Shown here in pieces: positions 1-8,037 of a DNA stretch of 64,000 bases. Positions within the stretch are counted from its first letter, which is position 1; the number at the start of each line of letters is the position of its first letter. This DNA is from Clostridium zeae. Lineage in GTDB: Bacteria; Bacillota; Clostridia; Clostridiales; Clostridiaceae. The notes beneath the pieces are model-generated. The model saw nothing but the letters and a program-made list of their open reading frames with translations, searched no databases and was not told the DNA's origin. The stretch spans positions 186,001 through 250,000 of the forward strand of contig NZ_BMBA01000004.1 in the NCBI RefSeq assembly GCF_017312485.1, written 5' to 3'. Position numbers and translations under genes: made by a program.

Positions 1-497
1 GTAATATCTGGAAAGACACTAAAGATTTAAGTATATGGGATTTATCTCAAGAAGGTGCAAAAGAATTAAACAGTTGGGTTAAAGCGCAAAGTGATATTTA
101 TTATTTTTCTATTTCTTGTGTTGATACACATAAGGATTTATTAACTCAGCATCAAATTCCTAATCCAAACATGAATCCTTTACTTATAAAAAGTTCTATT
201 TTTATGGGGCAATACACAAATAATACCGAAGGAAAAGTTAAAGTAGATAGTAGTTGGTGGAGAAATGATGGCATTGTTAGTGTTAGATCTGCTATAGCCC
301 CTCATGAAGGCTCTAAAGATCAGGTTGTTAACTACAACCAAAACACCACAATTCAAAGAGGATTGTGGAATTATATGGGCGAAATAAATGATGTAGATCA
401 TATTCAAGTAGTATTGCAGGATAATCCTATTTATCAAAAATATCTTCAAAACACCTTCATAAATTTAGCCAAAATTCTAAATGAACTTCCTTTTTAA
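1..497 (+). CDS. secreted triacylglycerol lipase, C-terminal part (partial)
   Basis: The frame is open from base 3 at the left edge, so the N-terminus, signal peptide and Ser nucleophile lie outside the window. The 164 visible residues resemble the C-terminal third of family I.5 lipases (Bacillus, Geobacillus and Staphylococcus type), extracellular enzymes that hydrolyse triacylglycerols. The catalytic Asp is in the NDGIV motif (codon 267-269) and the catalytic His in VDHIQVV (codon 399-401). The block WDLSQEGAKELNSWV also matches that family. A strong hairpin terminator follows. The enzyme class is clear; the substrate is inferred. Confidence 0.85.
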   Translation, partial: NIWKDTKDLSIWDLSQEGAKELNSWVKAQSDIYYFSISCVDTHKDLLTQHQIPNPNMNPLLIKSSIFMGQYTNNTEGKVKVDSSWWRNDGIVSVRSAIAPHEGSKDQVVNYNQNTTIQRGLWNYMGEINDVDHIQVVLQDNPIYQKYLQNTFINLAKILNELPF

Positions 498-520
498 ATA
501 AATAAATCAGCGTATATAAA

Positions 521-576
521 AAACAAACCTCATTTATAGTTCTGATTAATATACTTACTATAAATGAGGTTTGTTT
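521..576 (+). terminator. Rho-independent terminator after lipase gene
   Basis: A perfect 20 bp inverted repeat (521-540 and 557-576) with a 16 nt loop is preceded by A-rich and followed by T-rich sequence. It ends the lipase transcript and could also work from the other side. Confidence 0.9.
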
Positions 577-604
577 TAATTGTTATATAAATTTGAATTT
601 ATAT

Positions 605-699
605 GTTTCATCATATATGAATAAATTATGAGCTTTCAGTATTTCAATAAAATATATAGATTCATTTCTCAGTGGTTTCATATTATAATCAAACCAAAA
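605..699 (-). pseudogene. fragment of HAD-SAK-type phosphatase gene (paralogue of 18811-19314)
   Basis: These 95 bases encode, still in frame, about 31 residues (FWFDYNMKPLRNES... to ...HNLFIYDET) that match residues about 54-86 of the HAD protein at 18811-19314, with some 27 of 32 positions identical. Neither the DxD start nor the C-terminus is present, and flanking bases do not continue the match. It is a leftover of a duplicated or recombined gene copy, not an expressed gene. Confidence 0.75.
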
Positions 700-721
700 T
701 CATATAGATTTCTAGAGTAAA

Positions 722-1564
722 TTAAAAATCGAAATTATCCGGATCAGGTCCTACCCTAAAATTTTGATTTAAAGAATTTATCTTTTCTACTTCTTCATTA
801 GTTAATTCAAAATCAAATATCTGTGAATTTTCTATTATTCTTCCTTCGTTTGTGGACTTAGGAATAGTGATCACTCCATTTTGTATATCCCAGCGTAATA
901 TAATTTGAGCAATAGATTTATTATGCTTATTAGCTATTTCCTTTAATATTTCATTGTCAAATAATTTACCCACCATCAGTGGTGACCATGCTTCAACTTG
1001 AATATCATTTTGTTTACAAAATTCTCTAACCTTCTCCTGTGTTAAGCGTGGATGAAATTCTATTTGGTTTATCATTGGCTTAATCTCTGCATCCTTCATT
1101 AAATCTTCAAGATGATGAACTTGAAAATTACTTAATCCTATTGCTTTTACACGCCCTTGTTTATATAAGTACTCCAAAGCTCTCCAAGCATCTTTATACT
1201 TACCTTCTACAGGCCAATGTATAAGATATAAATCTAAATAATCAAGTCCAAGTTTCTTTAAACTTGTTTCATAAGCCTTTATTGTAGCTTCATATCCCAG
1301 ATCAGCATTCCAAACTTTAGATGTTATAAATAAATCTTTCCTTGAAATACCTGTAATCTTTATTCCTTCAGCTATACCTTTTCCCATACTTACTTCATTA
1401 TCATAAATAGCTGCTCCATCTATGCTTCTATAACCATTTTTTATTGCACTTTTTACTGCATCAACTAATTCTTGGCTATCCTCCACTCTAAAAACGCCAA
1501 GCCCAAGCCATGGCATTTTTACACTATTATTTAAAGTTACAGTGTTTTTTAAATTATTTATCAT
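722..1564 (-). CDS. aldo/keto reductase (AKR5-like, 2,5-diketo-gluconate reductase family)
   Basis: A soluble 280-residue NADPH-dependent reductase of aldehydes and ketones with the usual TIM-barrel length. The tetrad Asp and Tyr are in DGAAIYDNE (about residues 49-57), the Lys in the TSKVWN strand, and the His in DLYLIHWP. The cofactor-phosphate motif IPKSTNEGRI is near residue 235. The ATG has a GGAGG site 7 nt upstream. Its promoter (1604-1632) carries the same operator as the MFS gene at 1720-2940, and an HxlR regulator lies beyond that gene, so the three probably form a reactive-carbonyl or electrophile response. The substrate is unknown. Confidence 0.92.
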   Translation of the reverse strand: MINNLKNTVTLNNSVKMPWLGLGVFRVEDSQELVDAVKSAIKNGYRSIDGAAIYDNEVSMGKGIAEGIKITGISRKDLFITSKVWNADLGYEATIKAYETSLKKLGLDYLDLYLIHWPVEGKYKDAWRALEYLYKQGRVKAIGLSNFQVHHLEDLMKDAEIKPMINQIEFHPRLTQEKVREFCKQNDIQVEAWSPLMVGKLFDNEILKEIANKHNKSIAQIILRWDIQNGVITIPKSTNEGRIIENSQIFDFELTNEEVEKINSLNQNFRVGPDPDNFDF

Positions 1565-1603
1565 TCATATACCTCCATATAATCTATTTTCTAATATGTG
1601 CTT

Positions 1604-1663
1604 ATTATATGATTCAACATTACAAGTGACAAGTACGCACTTTTTCGTTAGATTACTTACCTC
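1604..1663 (-). promoter_or_regulatory. promoter with HxlR-type operator for aldo/keto reductase
   Basis: On the minus strand there is a -35 TTGTCA (1627-1632), a 17 bp spacer and a -10 TATAAT (1604-1609). The -35 overlaps by 2 bp an inverted element AAGTGCGTACTT (1631-1642). About 20 bp further upstream is AGGTAAGTAAT (1652-1662). Both elements recur in the same arrangement at 3037-3094 in front of the MFS gene. Confidence 0.75.
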
Positions 1664-1719
1664 TACGTAAGATTTAGCATAATATCTACATCTTTAGATA
1701 GAATTAATTTCAATTTTAT

Positions 1720-2940
1720 TTATAGTTTATCTTTACTATCTAAATAACGACTTATAGCTGTCAGTAAAACAGCCCCTAAAACCATTATAGCTCCAACCCA
1801 AGGTGTATTAGCTAGTCCTAATGAATCAACTACTATACCACCTACAAATGCACCAATAGCTATACCTAAGTTAAAAGCTGCAATATTTATGGCTGAAGCT
1901 ACATTCACTCCAGAGGGTACATATCTTTCAGACAATTGAACCACATACACCTGAAGACCAGGTACATTCATAAAAGCAAACAACCCCATTATGATAACAG
2001 TAATTGTTCCCAAAACCTTTAGCTGAGCAGTGAAGGTTAGAGTAAATAATATTATTGCTTGTATTAAAAACATCCAAAAAAGTGCCTTTAAAGGATTTTT
2101 ATCGGCAGCTTTACCACCAATAGTGTTACCTATTGCAATAGCTATGCCATATAGTAGTAATATTACACTTACTCCATTTGGTGAATAACCTGTCAATTTC
2201 TCTAATATTGGACTTAGAAATGTAAATGTTACAAAAGTTCCTCCGTAACCTAGTGCAGTAATTGAAAATGCAAGAATAAGTCTTTTGTTAGTTATAAGCT
2301 TTATTTGATCGCTTATTGAAACTTGCGCTGCTTCTTTTAATTTATTGGGTACTAGAATAGAAGTACATATTAAAGCTATAACCCCAAGAATCGCTACTCC
2401 TAGGAAAGTAGCTCTCCAACCAAATAGCTGACCAATATAAGTTCCAAGTGGTACTCCTGTTATTGTTGCAACAGTCAGACCTGTAAACATAATAGCTATT
2501 GCACTTGCTCGCTTATCCTCCGGTACTAAATCTGCTGCTATTGTTGATCCTATAGAAAAAAATACTCCGTGAGAAAAAGCTGTAAGGATACGAGAAATGA
2601 GTAATAAACCAAAGCTTGGAGATAGTGCAGCAATTGTATTTCCAGCTATAAATACAACCATTAATGAAATAAGTAAGGTTTTCCTTGACATTTTACTGGT
2701 TGCTGCGGTAATAATAGGAGCCCCAAAGGCTACCCCTAAAGCATATCCAGATACAAGAAGTCCTGCTAGAGTAATTGTTATTTTTAAATCTTTTGCTACT
2801 GTTGATAAAAGCCCTACTATAACAAATTCCGTAGTTCCTATTCCAAAAGCACTTATAGCTAAAGCTAATAATGCAAGTTTTCCATGATTAATACATTCGT
2901 TTTTATTTGAATCTTTGTTTAATGATAATTTTTCTTCCAA
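1720..2940 (-). CDS. MFS exporter, DHA1 family (AraJ/YdhP-like, 12 TM)
   Basis: A 406-residue inner-membrane proton antiporter of the DHA1 drug/sugar-efflux branch, with about 12 hydrophobic helices. It has the DHA1 motif around GTTEFVIVGLL (residues 36-46) and a second-half repeat. The start is TTG (2938-2940), with GGAGG 7 nt upstream. It is in line with the aldo/keto reductase (gap 155 bp) but has its own promoter with the same operator. The neighbouring HxlR regulator suggests export of a toxic small molecule; the substrate cannot be told. Confidence 0.9.
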   Translation of the reverse strand: MEEKLSLNKDSNKNECINHGKLALLALAISAFGIGTTEFVIVGLLSTVAKDLKITITLAGLLVSGYALGVAFGAPIITAATSKMSRKTLLISLMVVFIAGNTIAALSPSFGLLLISRILTAFSHGVFFSIGSTIAADLVPEDKRASAIAIMFTGLTVATITGVPLGTYIGQLFGWRATFLGVAILGVIALICTSILVPNKLKEAAQVSISDQIKLITNKRLILAFSITALGYGGTFVTFTFLSPILEKLTGYSPNGVSVILLLYGIAIAIGNTIGGKAADKNPLKALFWMFLIQAIILFTLTFTAQLKVLGTITVIIMGLFAFMNVPGLQVYVVQLSERYVPSGVNVASAINIAAFNLGIAIGAFVGGIVVDSLGLANTPWVGAIMVLGAVLLTAISRYLDSKDKL

Positions 2941-2985
2941 TGTTGGTCCTCCTATAATAAGTAGTTTTTATATTTTTAAACGGCT

Positions 2986-3010
2986 TCTTTAAATGGGCCC
3001 ATTTTAAAGA
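2986..3010. repeat. 25 bp near-perfect palindrome centred on GGGCCC
   Basis: TCTTTAAA(A)TGGGCCCATTT(T)AAAGA is nearly self-complementary. It lies between the MFS promoter (-10 at 3037-3042) and its ribosome site, so it falls in the 5' leader. It may be a second operator or an RNA hairpin. Confidence 0.5.
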
Positions 3011-3036
3011 AAGCATTTTAAATTTTTATAGGACTT

Positions 3037-3094
3037 ATTATGATACAAAATCTTAATATAAAAAAGTACGCACTTTAAAGTTAATTACTTACCT
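3037..3094 (-). promoter_or_regulatory. promoter with HxlR-type operator for MFS exporter
   Basis: The -10 CATAAT (3037-3042), a 17 bp spacer and a poor -35 TTTTTT (3060-3065) are laid out exactly as at the aldo/keto reductase promoter. The operator AAGTGCGTACTT (3064-3075) overlaps the -35 by 2 bp, and AGGTAAGTAAT is at 3084-3094. Confidence 0.7.
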
Positions 3095-3163
3095 AGAGGT
3101 TGTAAAAGTGCAATTCAAAGGGTTTTTCAATAAAAAATAAAAGGAATGATTTTTATCATTCCT

Positions 3164-3514
3164 CTATCTATGTTCTTCTGAATCCTTTTCATATTCCCTA
3201 TAATGTTTTATTGACCAATCTTCAATCAGTTTTAATGCTGGATATAATTCTCTGCCTTTTTCTGTAAGACAGTATTCAACTCTTGGTGGAACCTCTGGAT
3301 AAATCTTTTTATGAATAATTCCTTCTTCCTCTAATTCTCTAAGCTGTTCATTTAACACCTTTTGGCTTACTCCACAAATTATTCTTTGCAATTCCATAAA
3401 CCTCTTTGGGCCATCACCAAGATGGCATATTATTACAGACTTCCACTTACCTCTAATTACTTCAAAACCTAAATCTAATAGGCATACGTACTGTTTTCCC
3501 CTATAATCAATCAT
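3164..3514 (-). CDS. HxlR family transcriptional regulator
   Basis: A 116-residue winged-helix DNA-binding protein of normal HxlR length. Recognisable blocks are the Cys-containing N-terminus (YVCLLDLGFEVIRGKWK), SQKVLNEQLRELEEEGI for the recognition helix, and EYCLTEKGREL for the wing. HxlR/HypR/QorR relatives sense electrophiles or aldehydes through an N-terminal Cys, and a Cys is at residue 11 here. It sits upstream of the MFS gene in the same orientation. The duplicated operator in front of the exporter and reductase genes is its likely target. Confidence 0.9.
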   Translation of the reverse strand: MIDYRGKQYVCLLDLGFEVIRGKWKSVIICHLGDGPKRFMELQRIICGVSQKVLNEQLRELEEEGIIHKKIYPEVPPRVEYCLTEKGRELYPALKLIEDWSIKHYREYEKDSEEHR

Positions 3515-3612
3515 AACCTTTCACCTCTATAGTATTATTATCGAATTAAATTTCAAATATGTTTACAGCATTTCTAAGGTCTTGCTTGAGCTCACATATT
3601 TATCACCCCAAT

Positions 3613-3630
3613 AAAGTTACATGTAACTTT
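3613..3630. repeat. 18 bp perfect palindrome AAAGTTACATGTAACTTT
   Basis: A perfect 18 bp palindrome lies about 100 bp upstream of the HxlR gene and 17 bp past the stop of the serine hydrolase. It has no T-run, so it is more likely a protein-binding site than a terminator. Confidence 0.5.
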
Positions 3631-3646
3631 TCAATATCTAAGTATG

Positions 3647-4732
3647 CTATTGATTATAATATTTTTTATACAGTTCTAACTGAATCTCTCTTCTCATCGC
3701 CCAAACATTGCATTCTTGATTAGATAATAGCACAAGACTTATATCCTTTTCTGGATAGTAAGAAAACATAGCAGATACACCATAATTGCAACCATCTTTA
3801 TATATGCAAAATGGTTCTTTTTCATCATTTATCATAAAAAACTCAAAGGCATATCCATTTCTTTTATATAATCCTGGTATTTGATTATTTTCTTTTGACT
3901 CATAAAAATTACAGTGTGGATGCATTAATATATCAAAGTATTGTTCATTAAGAAGTGTACCATTTTGAATACCTATTAAAAACCTATTTAAATCATCTGC
4001 AGTAGTATATGCCCCACTATCAGCTGTCCCTGTTGGAGGATATGAATAGATATTCTTTTTATATCCAATAATACTACCATCTGTATCTGTAATATTTGTA
4101 TATCCCTCTGCAGTATTCTCATTTATACCATCCATAGAGTAGAATCCTGTCCCAGTCATACCTGCCTTTTCAAATATGTTTTTAGTTACATAATCTTGAT
4201 ATTTCATTCCTGTTATTTTTTCAATTGCAAGACCAAGGAGTACAAAAGAGCAATTACAATATCTAACATTAGTACCTGCTTTAAAATTGGGATCCTTATA
4301 GGCAAAATTTTTCAAGAAATCTTTACATTCACGTATTGCATAATTAGGACTATGGATAAATAATGCTGCATAGTCTTCCCCTGCTTCCTCATCAGCATCA
4401 TCTGCAATACCTGATGTATGATTTAATAATTGTTCTATTGTAACATCGTCAGGAATCTTTGTCCCCTTCAAATCAATTATATTTACTATTTTATCATCTA
4501 AACTCAATTTTCCTCGTTCAACAAGCTGCAGGACTGCTACTGCTGTAAAAACTTTAGTCACCGATGCTGTATCAAAGCTTGTATCAACTTCATTCTTTAT
4601 TTTAAATGCTCTGTTTGCATAACCATATGCCTTTTCAAATACTGTTTCTCCTTTAATTTTAATCATGCACACTCCACTGAAATTTAGTTCTGTGGCATAG
4701 TGATTACATATTTTTTCTACAAAATTTCTCAT
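3647..4732 (-). CDS. class C beta-lactamase-related serine hydrolase
   Basis: A 361-residue member of the beta-lactamase/DD-peptidase/esterase EstB superfamily (PF00144). The nucleophile motif SVTK (SxxK) is near residue 57 in DTASVTKVFTA, and the second motif YCN (YxN) is near residue 159 in VRYCNCSFVLLG. The C-terminal region carries the expected beta strands. No signal peptide is seen, so it is probably cytoplasmic; an esterase or peptidase role is as likely as beta-lactam hydrolysis. The ATG is preceded by GGAGG. It is a single-gene unit. Confidence 0.88.
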   Translation of the reverse strand: MRNFVEKICNHYATELNFSGVCMIKIKGETVFEKAYGYANRAFKIKNEVDTSFDTASVTKVFTAVAVLQLVERGKLSLDDKIVNIIDLKGTKIPDDVTIEQLLNHTSGIADDADEEAGEDYAALFIHSPNYAIRECKDFLKNFAYKDPNFKAGTNVRYCNCSFVLLGLAIEKITGMKYQDYVTKNIFEKAGMTGTGFYSMDGINENTAEGYTNITDTDGSIIGYKKNIYSYPPTGTADSGAYTTADDLNRFLIGIQNGTLLNEQYFDILMHPHCNFYESKENNQIPGLYKRNGYAFEFFMINDEKEPFCIYKDGCNYGVSAMFSYYPEKDISLVLLSNQECNVWAMRREIQLELYKKYYNQ

Positions 4733-4908
4733 GTTATATCCTCCAAGTTAATGCAGAGTACTTCTACTGCTCCGCAATTTTCATTAATCTATCTATAAAA
4801 GCATAGATTAATACTATCTAATCTATTGTTTATTATACCTTTTATTGGTTAATATTATATATAACATTTCATCTACCTTACTGATTTAGATATATTATTT
4901 TTGCTTAC

Positions 4909-4949
4909 AAAAATAGCCCTAACCAATTAATATCAACGGCTAAGGCTAT
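4909..4949 (-). terminator. terminator after DUF4179 gene
   Basis: A 12 bp stem (4913-4924 with 4938-4949, one mismatch plus a wobble) is followed on the minus strand by TTTTTGT. It closes the sigma factor/DUF4179 operon. Confidence 0.8.
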
Positions 4950-4996
4950 AAACTTCAGTTATTTGTACCATATTTTGTTTAAAAACATACTCTTCA

Positions 4997-6037
4997 CTAT
5001 TTTAATTCAACTGTAATAATCTTATCTTCAAGAATATATTTTGTTCTACCATCTCTATCAACAGAAGTAGTATTAGTTGCTATCTTATTAAATGTATATG
5101 GAATAATTCTTAGTTTATTTACATCCTTAAACTCTTCAGTTCTATAGTAAAATGCACCTTTCCCTATTTGCTCTTTCATCGGAAGTGATTTATTGTTTTC
5201 TTCAACTATATCATAATAATAATCTACATCTTTAGTTATCGCCCATCCACTAAAACCTTTTGAAGTACCTGAAATAAGTACTCTATCAGGAGTAACTGTG
5301 ACCTCACTTATGGAAAGTTTACTTTCACCTATTATTATATCTTTATTTACTTTGATAACTTTGGAGGCATTTTTATAACTGGTTCCATCATAATCAAAAC
5401 TATAAGTGAACTCAGAATCACTAACCCCACATTCTTTTGCTAAAGCAGCAAATACTAACTTTACATGTTCTTTATTTCTTAGTTGAAGGTCTTTTCCCTC
5501 AATCTCAAGAATTGCATTACTTTCATCCGTTTTCCCTTCAACCTGTGTTACCCCAGCTCCAATATAATCTGAACTTCTTTCTACTTTTTTCCCATCAATA
5601 TATACATCAGGTACTAGCTTAACCCTATTATCAAATGTTTCATTTACTCCCCTAGTAATATTAAAATTAACAATGACTCTCGAACTATCAGTAAAAAACT
5701 CATTTAAAGTAAGCTTAGTGTTCTTTCCCTGCAAGGTTTTCCCAACTTCCATCGAATACTTTTCATACTTATTATTTAGACCTACCCAAGTATTGATATT
5801 AAGTTTAAAGCTCGTTGCAGCTGCAAAAACCTTATCCCCATGTACCCCTAGGTTAACTACCAAAAATACAGCTACTGCAGCTGCCAATACCTTGTTTTTA
5901 CTCCAAAATCCTCTTTTACCTTTAGAGTTCATAAATTTTTTCATCATTTTTTTCTTTTCAAGTTCACTCACTTCTTCTATCATATATTGTGACAAATCTA
6001 TATCTACATTATTAAGCAAACTATACTCATTCTTCAT
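4997..6037 (-). CDS. DUF4179 domain protein, probable membrane anti-sigma factor
   Basis: A 346-residue single-pass membrane protein. Residues 1-45 are charged and cytoplasmic, about 47-68 form one hydrophobic helix (NKVLAAAVAVFLVVNLGV), and the rest is an extracytoplasmic beta-rich DUF4179 region. DUF4179 proteins are typically encoded just after an ECF-type sigma factor and are believed to hold it inactive. Here the sigma gene ends 13 bp upstream in the same operon. The signal sensed outside the cell is unknown. A terminator follows. Confidence 0.85.
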   Translation of the reverse strand: MKNEYSLLNNVDIDLSQYMIEEVSELEKKKMMKKFMNSKGKRGFWSKNKVLAAAVAVFLVVNLGVHGDKVFAAATSFKLNINTWVGLNNKYEKYSMEVGKTLQGKNTKLTLNEFFTDSSRVIVNFNITRGVNETFDNRVKLVPDVYIDGKKVERSSDYIGAGVTQVEGKTDESNAILEIEGKDLQLRNKEHVKLVFAALAKECGVSDSEFTYSFDYDGTSYKNASKVIKVNKDIIIGESKLSISEVTVTPDRVLISGTSKGFSGWAITKDVDYYYDIVEENNKSLPMKEQIGKGAFYYRTEEFKDVNKLRIIPYTFNKIATNTTSVDRDGRTKYILEDKIITVELK

Positions 6038-6050
6038 AGATTATTCCTCC

Positions 6051-6584
6051 TCATGATCTGGAAAATAAACTTCTTAGTTTGGTCTTTCCTCTTGAAATTC
6101 TATTGTATACTACAGATGGTTTTATATTAAATTCCTCACTAATTTCCTTTATGGATTCTTCTTTTACAAAAAGTTTGATAAAAAGTTGTTTGTCCAATGG
6201 GCTAAGGCTTTTAAGAATCTCCTCAACTTCATGCTCTAGTTCGTCCTTCAAAGCCTCTTTTTCAATGTTAAAATCACTTTCTAATTCCATCTGAGCTATG
6301 TCCATATACTCAAGTGCTTTTAAGTATTTTCTTTTATAATCAATAGCCTTATACTTAGTTATTGCAGCAATCCAATTTTTTAATATATTCATCTCTTTAT
6401 TAAAGCTAGCTATATTGTTCCATATTCCAAGATATACATCATTGATGCACTCCTCATGATATTGAGAAAGATTATATAAATGCTTTTTTACTATAGCTTT
6501 TATTAATGGTGAGTATTCATTAATAAGTAGCTCCATACCTTTTTCATTTCTATTTTTTATTAATGAGCAAATTTCTTCATCCAT
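6051..6584 (-). CDS. ECF-type RNA polymerase sigma factor
   Basis: A 177-residue sigma-70 family protein with region 2 (about residues 20-90, including YHEECINDVYLGIWNNI and ITKYKAIDYKRK) and region 4 (about 115-175, with the helix-turn-helix KEISEEFNIKPSVVYNRISRGKTKL). Regions 1 and 3 are missing, as in ECF factors. It redirects RNA polymerase to stress promoters when released by the membrane DUF4179 partner encoded downstream. The ATG has an AGGAG site. A near-palindrome at 6620-6636 lies just upstream and could be part of its own promoter control. Confidence 0.92.
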   Translation of the reverse strand: MDEEICSLIKNRNEKGMELLINEYSPLIKAIVKKHLYNLSQYHEECINDVYLGIWNNIASFNKEMNILKNWIAAITKYKAIDYKRKYLKALEYMDIAQMELESDFNIEKEALKDELEHEVEEILKSLSPLDKQLFIKLFVKEESIKEISEEFNIKPSVVYNRISRGKTKLRSLFSRS

Positions 6585-6811
6585 AGTAGAATTCTCCTTT
6601 CTGAAGGGCCCTTACACTTACTATTTCGAATATAGTAAATCGAATTCTATCAAAAAATAATATTTTTTTATAATTACATTTTATAATAAAAGCTAATCTC
6701 CGCAGATTCTTTTATGGATAGCTTTTCCTTATTTAAAGAAGCACATAAAAACATAGACTCAATACTTATAGAACTTACGCATTCCATGTCTATAATAATT
6801 ACAGAATCACT

Positions 6812-6846
6812 AAATATTAAAGGCTACTAGCGAGCTACCAGTAGCC
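6812..6846 (-). terminator. terminator after vanZ-like gene
   Basis: A 7 bp GC-rich stem (6822-6828 with 6840-6846) encloses an 11 nt loop and is followed on the minus strand by TTTAATATTT. Confidence 0.65.
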
Positions 6847-6864
6847 AAAATAGATAACTTTGTA

Positions 6865-7281
6865 TTAATTTTCTGTAATACCATCTGATTCAATCAATAT
6901 ACTGAATAACTTAAACATGATAAAACCTACTACAGCTCCATATATATTTAAGATTATATCATCTACATCAGTAATCTTATAAGTAAATCCTAAGATAGCT
7001 GATATTAAAAATTGCATACCTTCAATTCCAACTGAGAATATAAAGCCTATAAGCAATGTATACCCAAACTTTCTAAATTTCTTAAATAGTAAAGATGTAA
7101 AGAAACCTAGCGGTCTAAGCAATATAATATTTCCTAGTATATTTCGTAAAATTATGTCTTTATTCCCAAGGTGCATCATTTGAGATATACTTTTTAATAG
7201 AACGAATTTATTATGCAGATATTGCTGTACTCTCATATCATGTATTAAATTACTCTGAAATGGCAGTGGAAAAAAAGCCAC
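6865..7281 (-). pseudogene. VanZ-like membrane protein, 5' truncated
   Basis: The 138 residues carry the typical VanZ core: conserved FPLPFQSNL near the start, membrane helices, the SVGIEGMQF motif and the TDVDDIILNIYGAVVGF motif. The normal first transmembrane helix is absent. The frame continues upstream of the GTG at 7279-7281 for about 15 codons to a TGA with no usable start or ribosome site, and the neighbouring DNA is a decayed regulator gene. It is best read as a gene that lost its 5' end at a rearrangement junction. Some residual expression cannot be excluded. Confidence 0.65.
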
Positions 7282-7322
7282 AAATCTTCTAATACGATCT
7301 ATGGCACTTTGATTTCTAATTG

Positions 7323-7578
7323 TTATTTTTCACCCTTAGACCTCTTAGCACGCAATCCTCTTGGCTTCCATTCAGTACCGTCCTCATTAGCAATCTTAAA
7401 TAGATCATTTGGAGGCTCTGCAAAGACTTTAGATGGTTTCTACTAACTCGATACGCTGAATAGAATGGCTCACGTGCTTAGTGAATGACCATCTAGTCAT
7501 TTTCACTTCTTTAGCAAAAGCTGTCTAGTTAGTAATTCCTTGTTCTTCTAAGAGTTCTGCTAGTTTAAATTCTACCAT
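7323..7578 (-). pseudogene. Cro/CI-type (XRE) regulator, disrupted
   Basis: From an ATG at 7576-7578 with a good AAAGGAAG ribosome site, the frame reads MVEFKLAELLEEQGITN, then stops (TAG), then continues as TAFAKEVKMT and HSIQRIELVE. A +1 shift is then needed to reach NDLFKIANEDGTEW and a TAA at 7323-7325. The order of blocks fits small helix-turn-helix repressors of about 80 residues, with NDLFKI the usual C-terminal signature. With one nonsense codon and one frameshift it is non-functional. It suggests plasmid or phage-derived DNA here. Confidence 0.7.
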
Positions 7579-7743
7579 TACAATACTTCCTTTCAAAACC
7601 TCGCCGTATTGGCACGATATTGTGTCATTTATTGCCATTCTGACCTGGTACTCCAAGCATGTCAATAAAAAAACATGCCAGATACCGTGGCGCTTATTTA
7701 CCTAACCTATAGTATCAGATATTATTTTTGTTTTATGCATGTC

Positions 7744-7784
7744 AAAAAATAAAAGCGCAAGCAAACAGAGCCGCTCACGCCTTT
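7744..7784 (-). terminator. terminator after the peptide gene
   Basis: The minus strand has an 8 bp fully paired stem (GCGTGAGC with GCTTGCGC, two wobbles), extended by AAAG/CTTT, with a 10 nt loop and then TTTTATTTTTT. Confidence 0.85.
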
Positions 7785-7799
7785 AGGTGCTAGATTAAA

Positions 7800-7952
7800 T
7801 TATTGAGGATTAATTGGATTAGGCCAATCACAAACCTGATAAGTACCGCCTAGATTTCCGATGCTTGTCTTATTCCCAAGCACTGGAACAGCAACCACAG
7901 CTAGAAGCAAAACACTGATTATTATTTTTGACACTCTCTTTTTCAATCCCAT
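7800..7952 (-). CDS. candidate exported signalling peptide precursor (RNPP partner)
   Basis: This 50-codon gene lies directly downstream of the RNPP-type regulator, on the same strand. The product has a positively charged start (KKRVSK), a hydrophobic core IIISVLLLAVVAVPVLG, then a polar tail ending VCDWPNPINPQ. That is the layout of PapR/NprX/Qsp-type pre-peptides, which are exported by Sec, trimmed and re-imported. The start is the ATG (7950-7952) or, with better spacing from AGGGGTGA, the TTG two codons later (7944-7946). It has its own -10, a palindromic site in the spacer, and a terminator. Pheromone function is inferred from context. Confidence 0.72.
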   Translation of the reverse strand: MGLKKRVSKIIISVLLLAVVAVPVLGNKTSIGNLGGTYQVCDWPNPINPQ

Positions 7953-7978
7953 TCACCCCTTTTTATGTCTATGTTACT

Positions 7979-7997
7979 ATTATATTACAAAAGTAAT
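7979..7997 (-). promoter_or_regulatory. promoter -10 and ATTAC-N4-GTAAT element of the peptide gene
   Basis: A perfect -10 TATAAT (7979-7984) is preceded in the spacer by ATTACTTTTGTAAT (7984-7997), an inverted repeat. No recognisable -35 exists at the right distance, as expected for an activator-dependent promoter. Confidence 0.55.
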
Positions 7998-8037
7998 CAT
8001 TTTACCGCATGTATTGCTAAATAAAATTATAAAAATT

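Noticed and set aside
3613-3630. Palindrome considered as the terminator of the serine hydrolase gene
   Set aside because: There is no T-run on the minus strand and the stem is AT-rich; an operator is more likely.
3647-4732. Antibiotic-resistance beta-lactamase
   Set aside because: SxxK and YxN are present, but there is no signal peptide, and the sequence looks like the broad esterase/peptidase group, so resistance should not be claimed.
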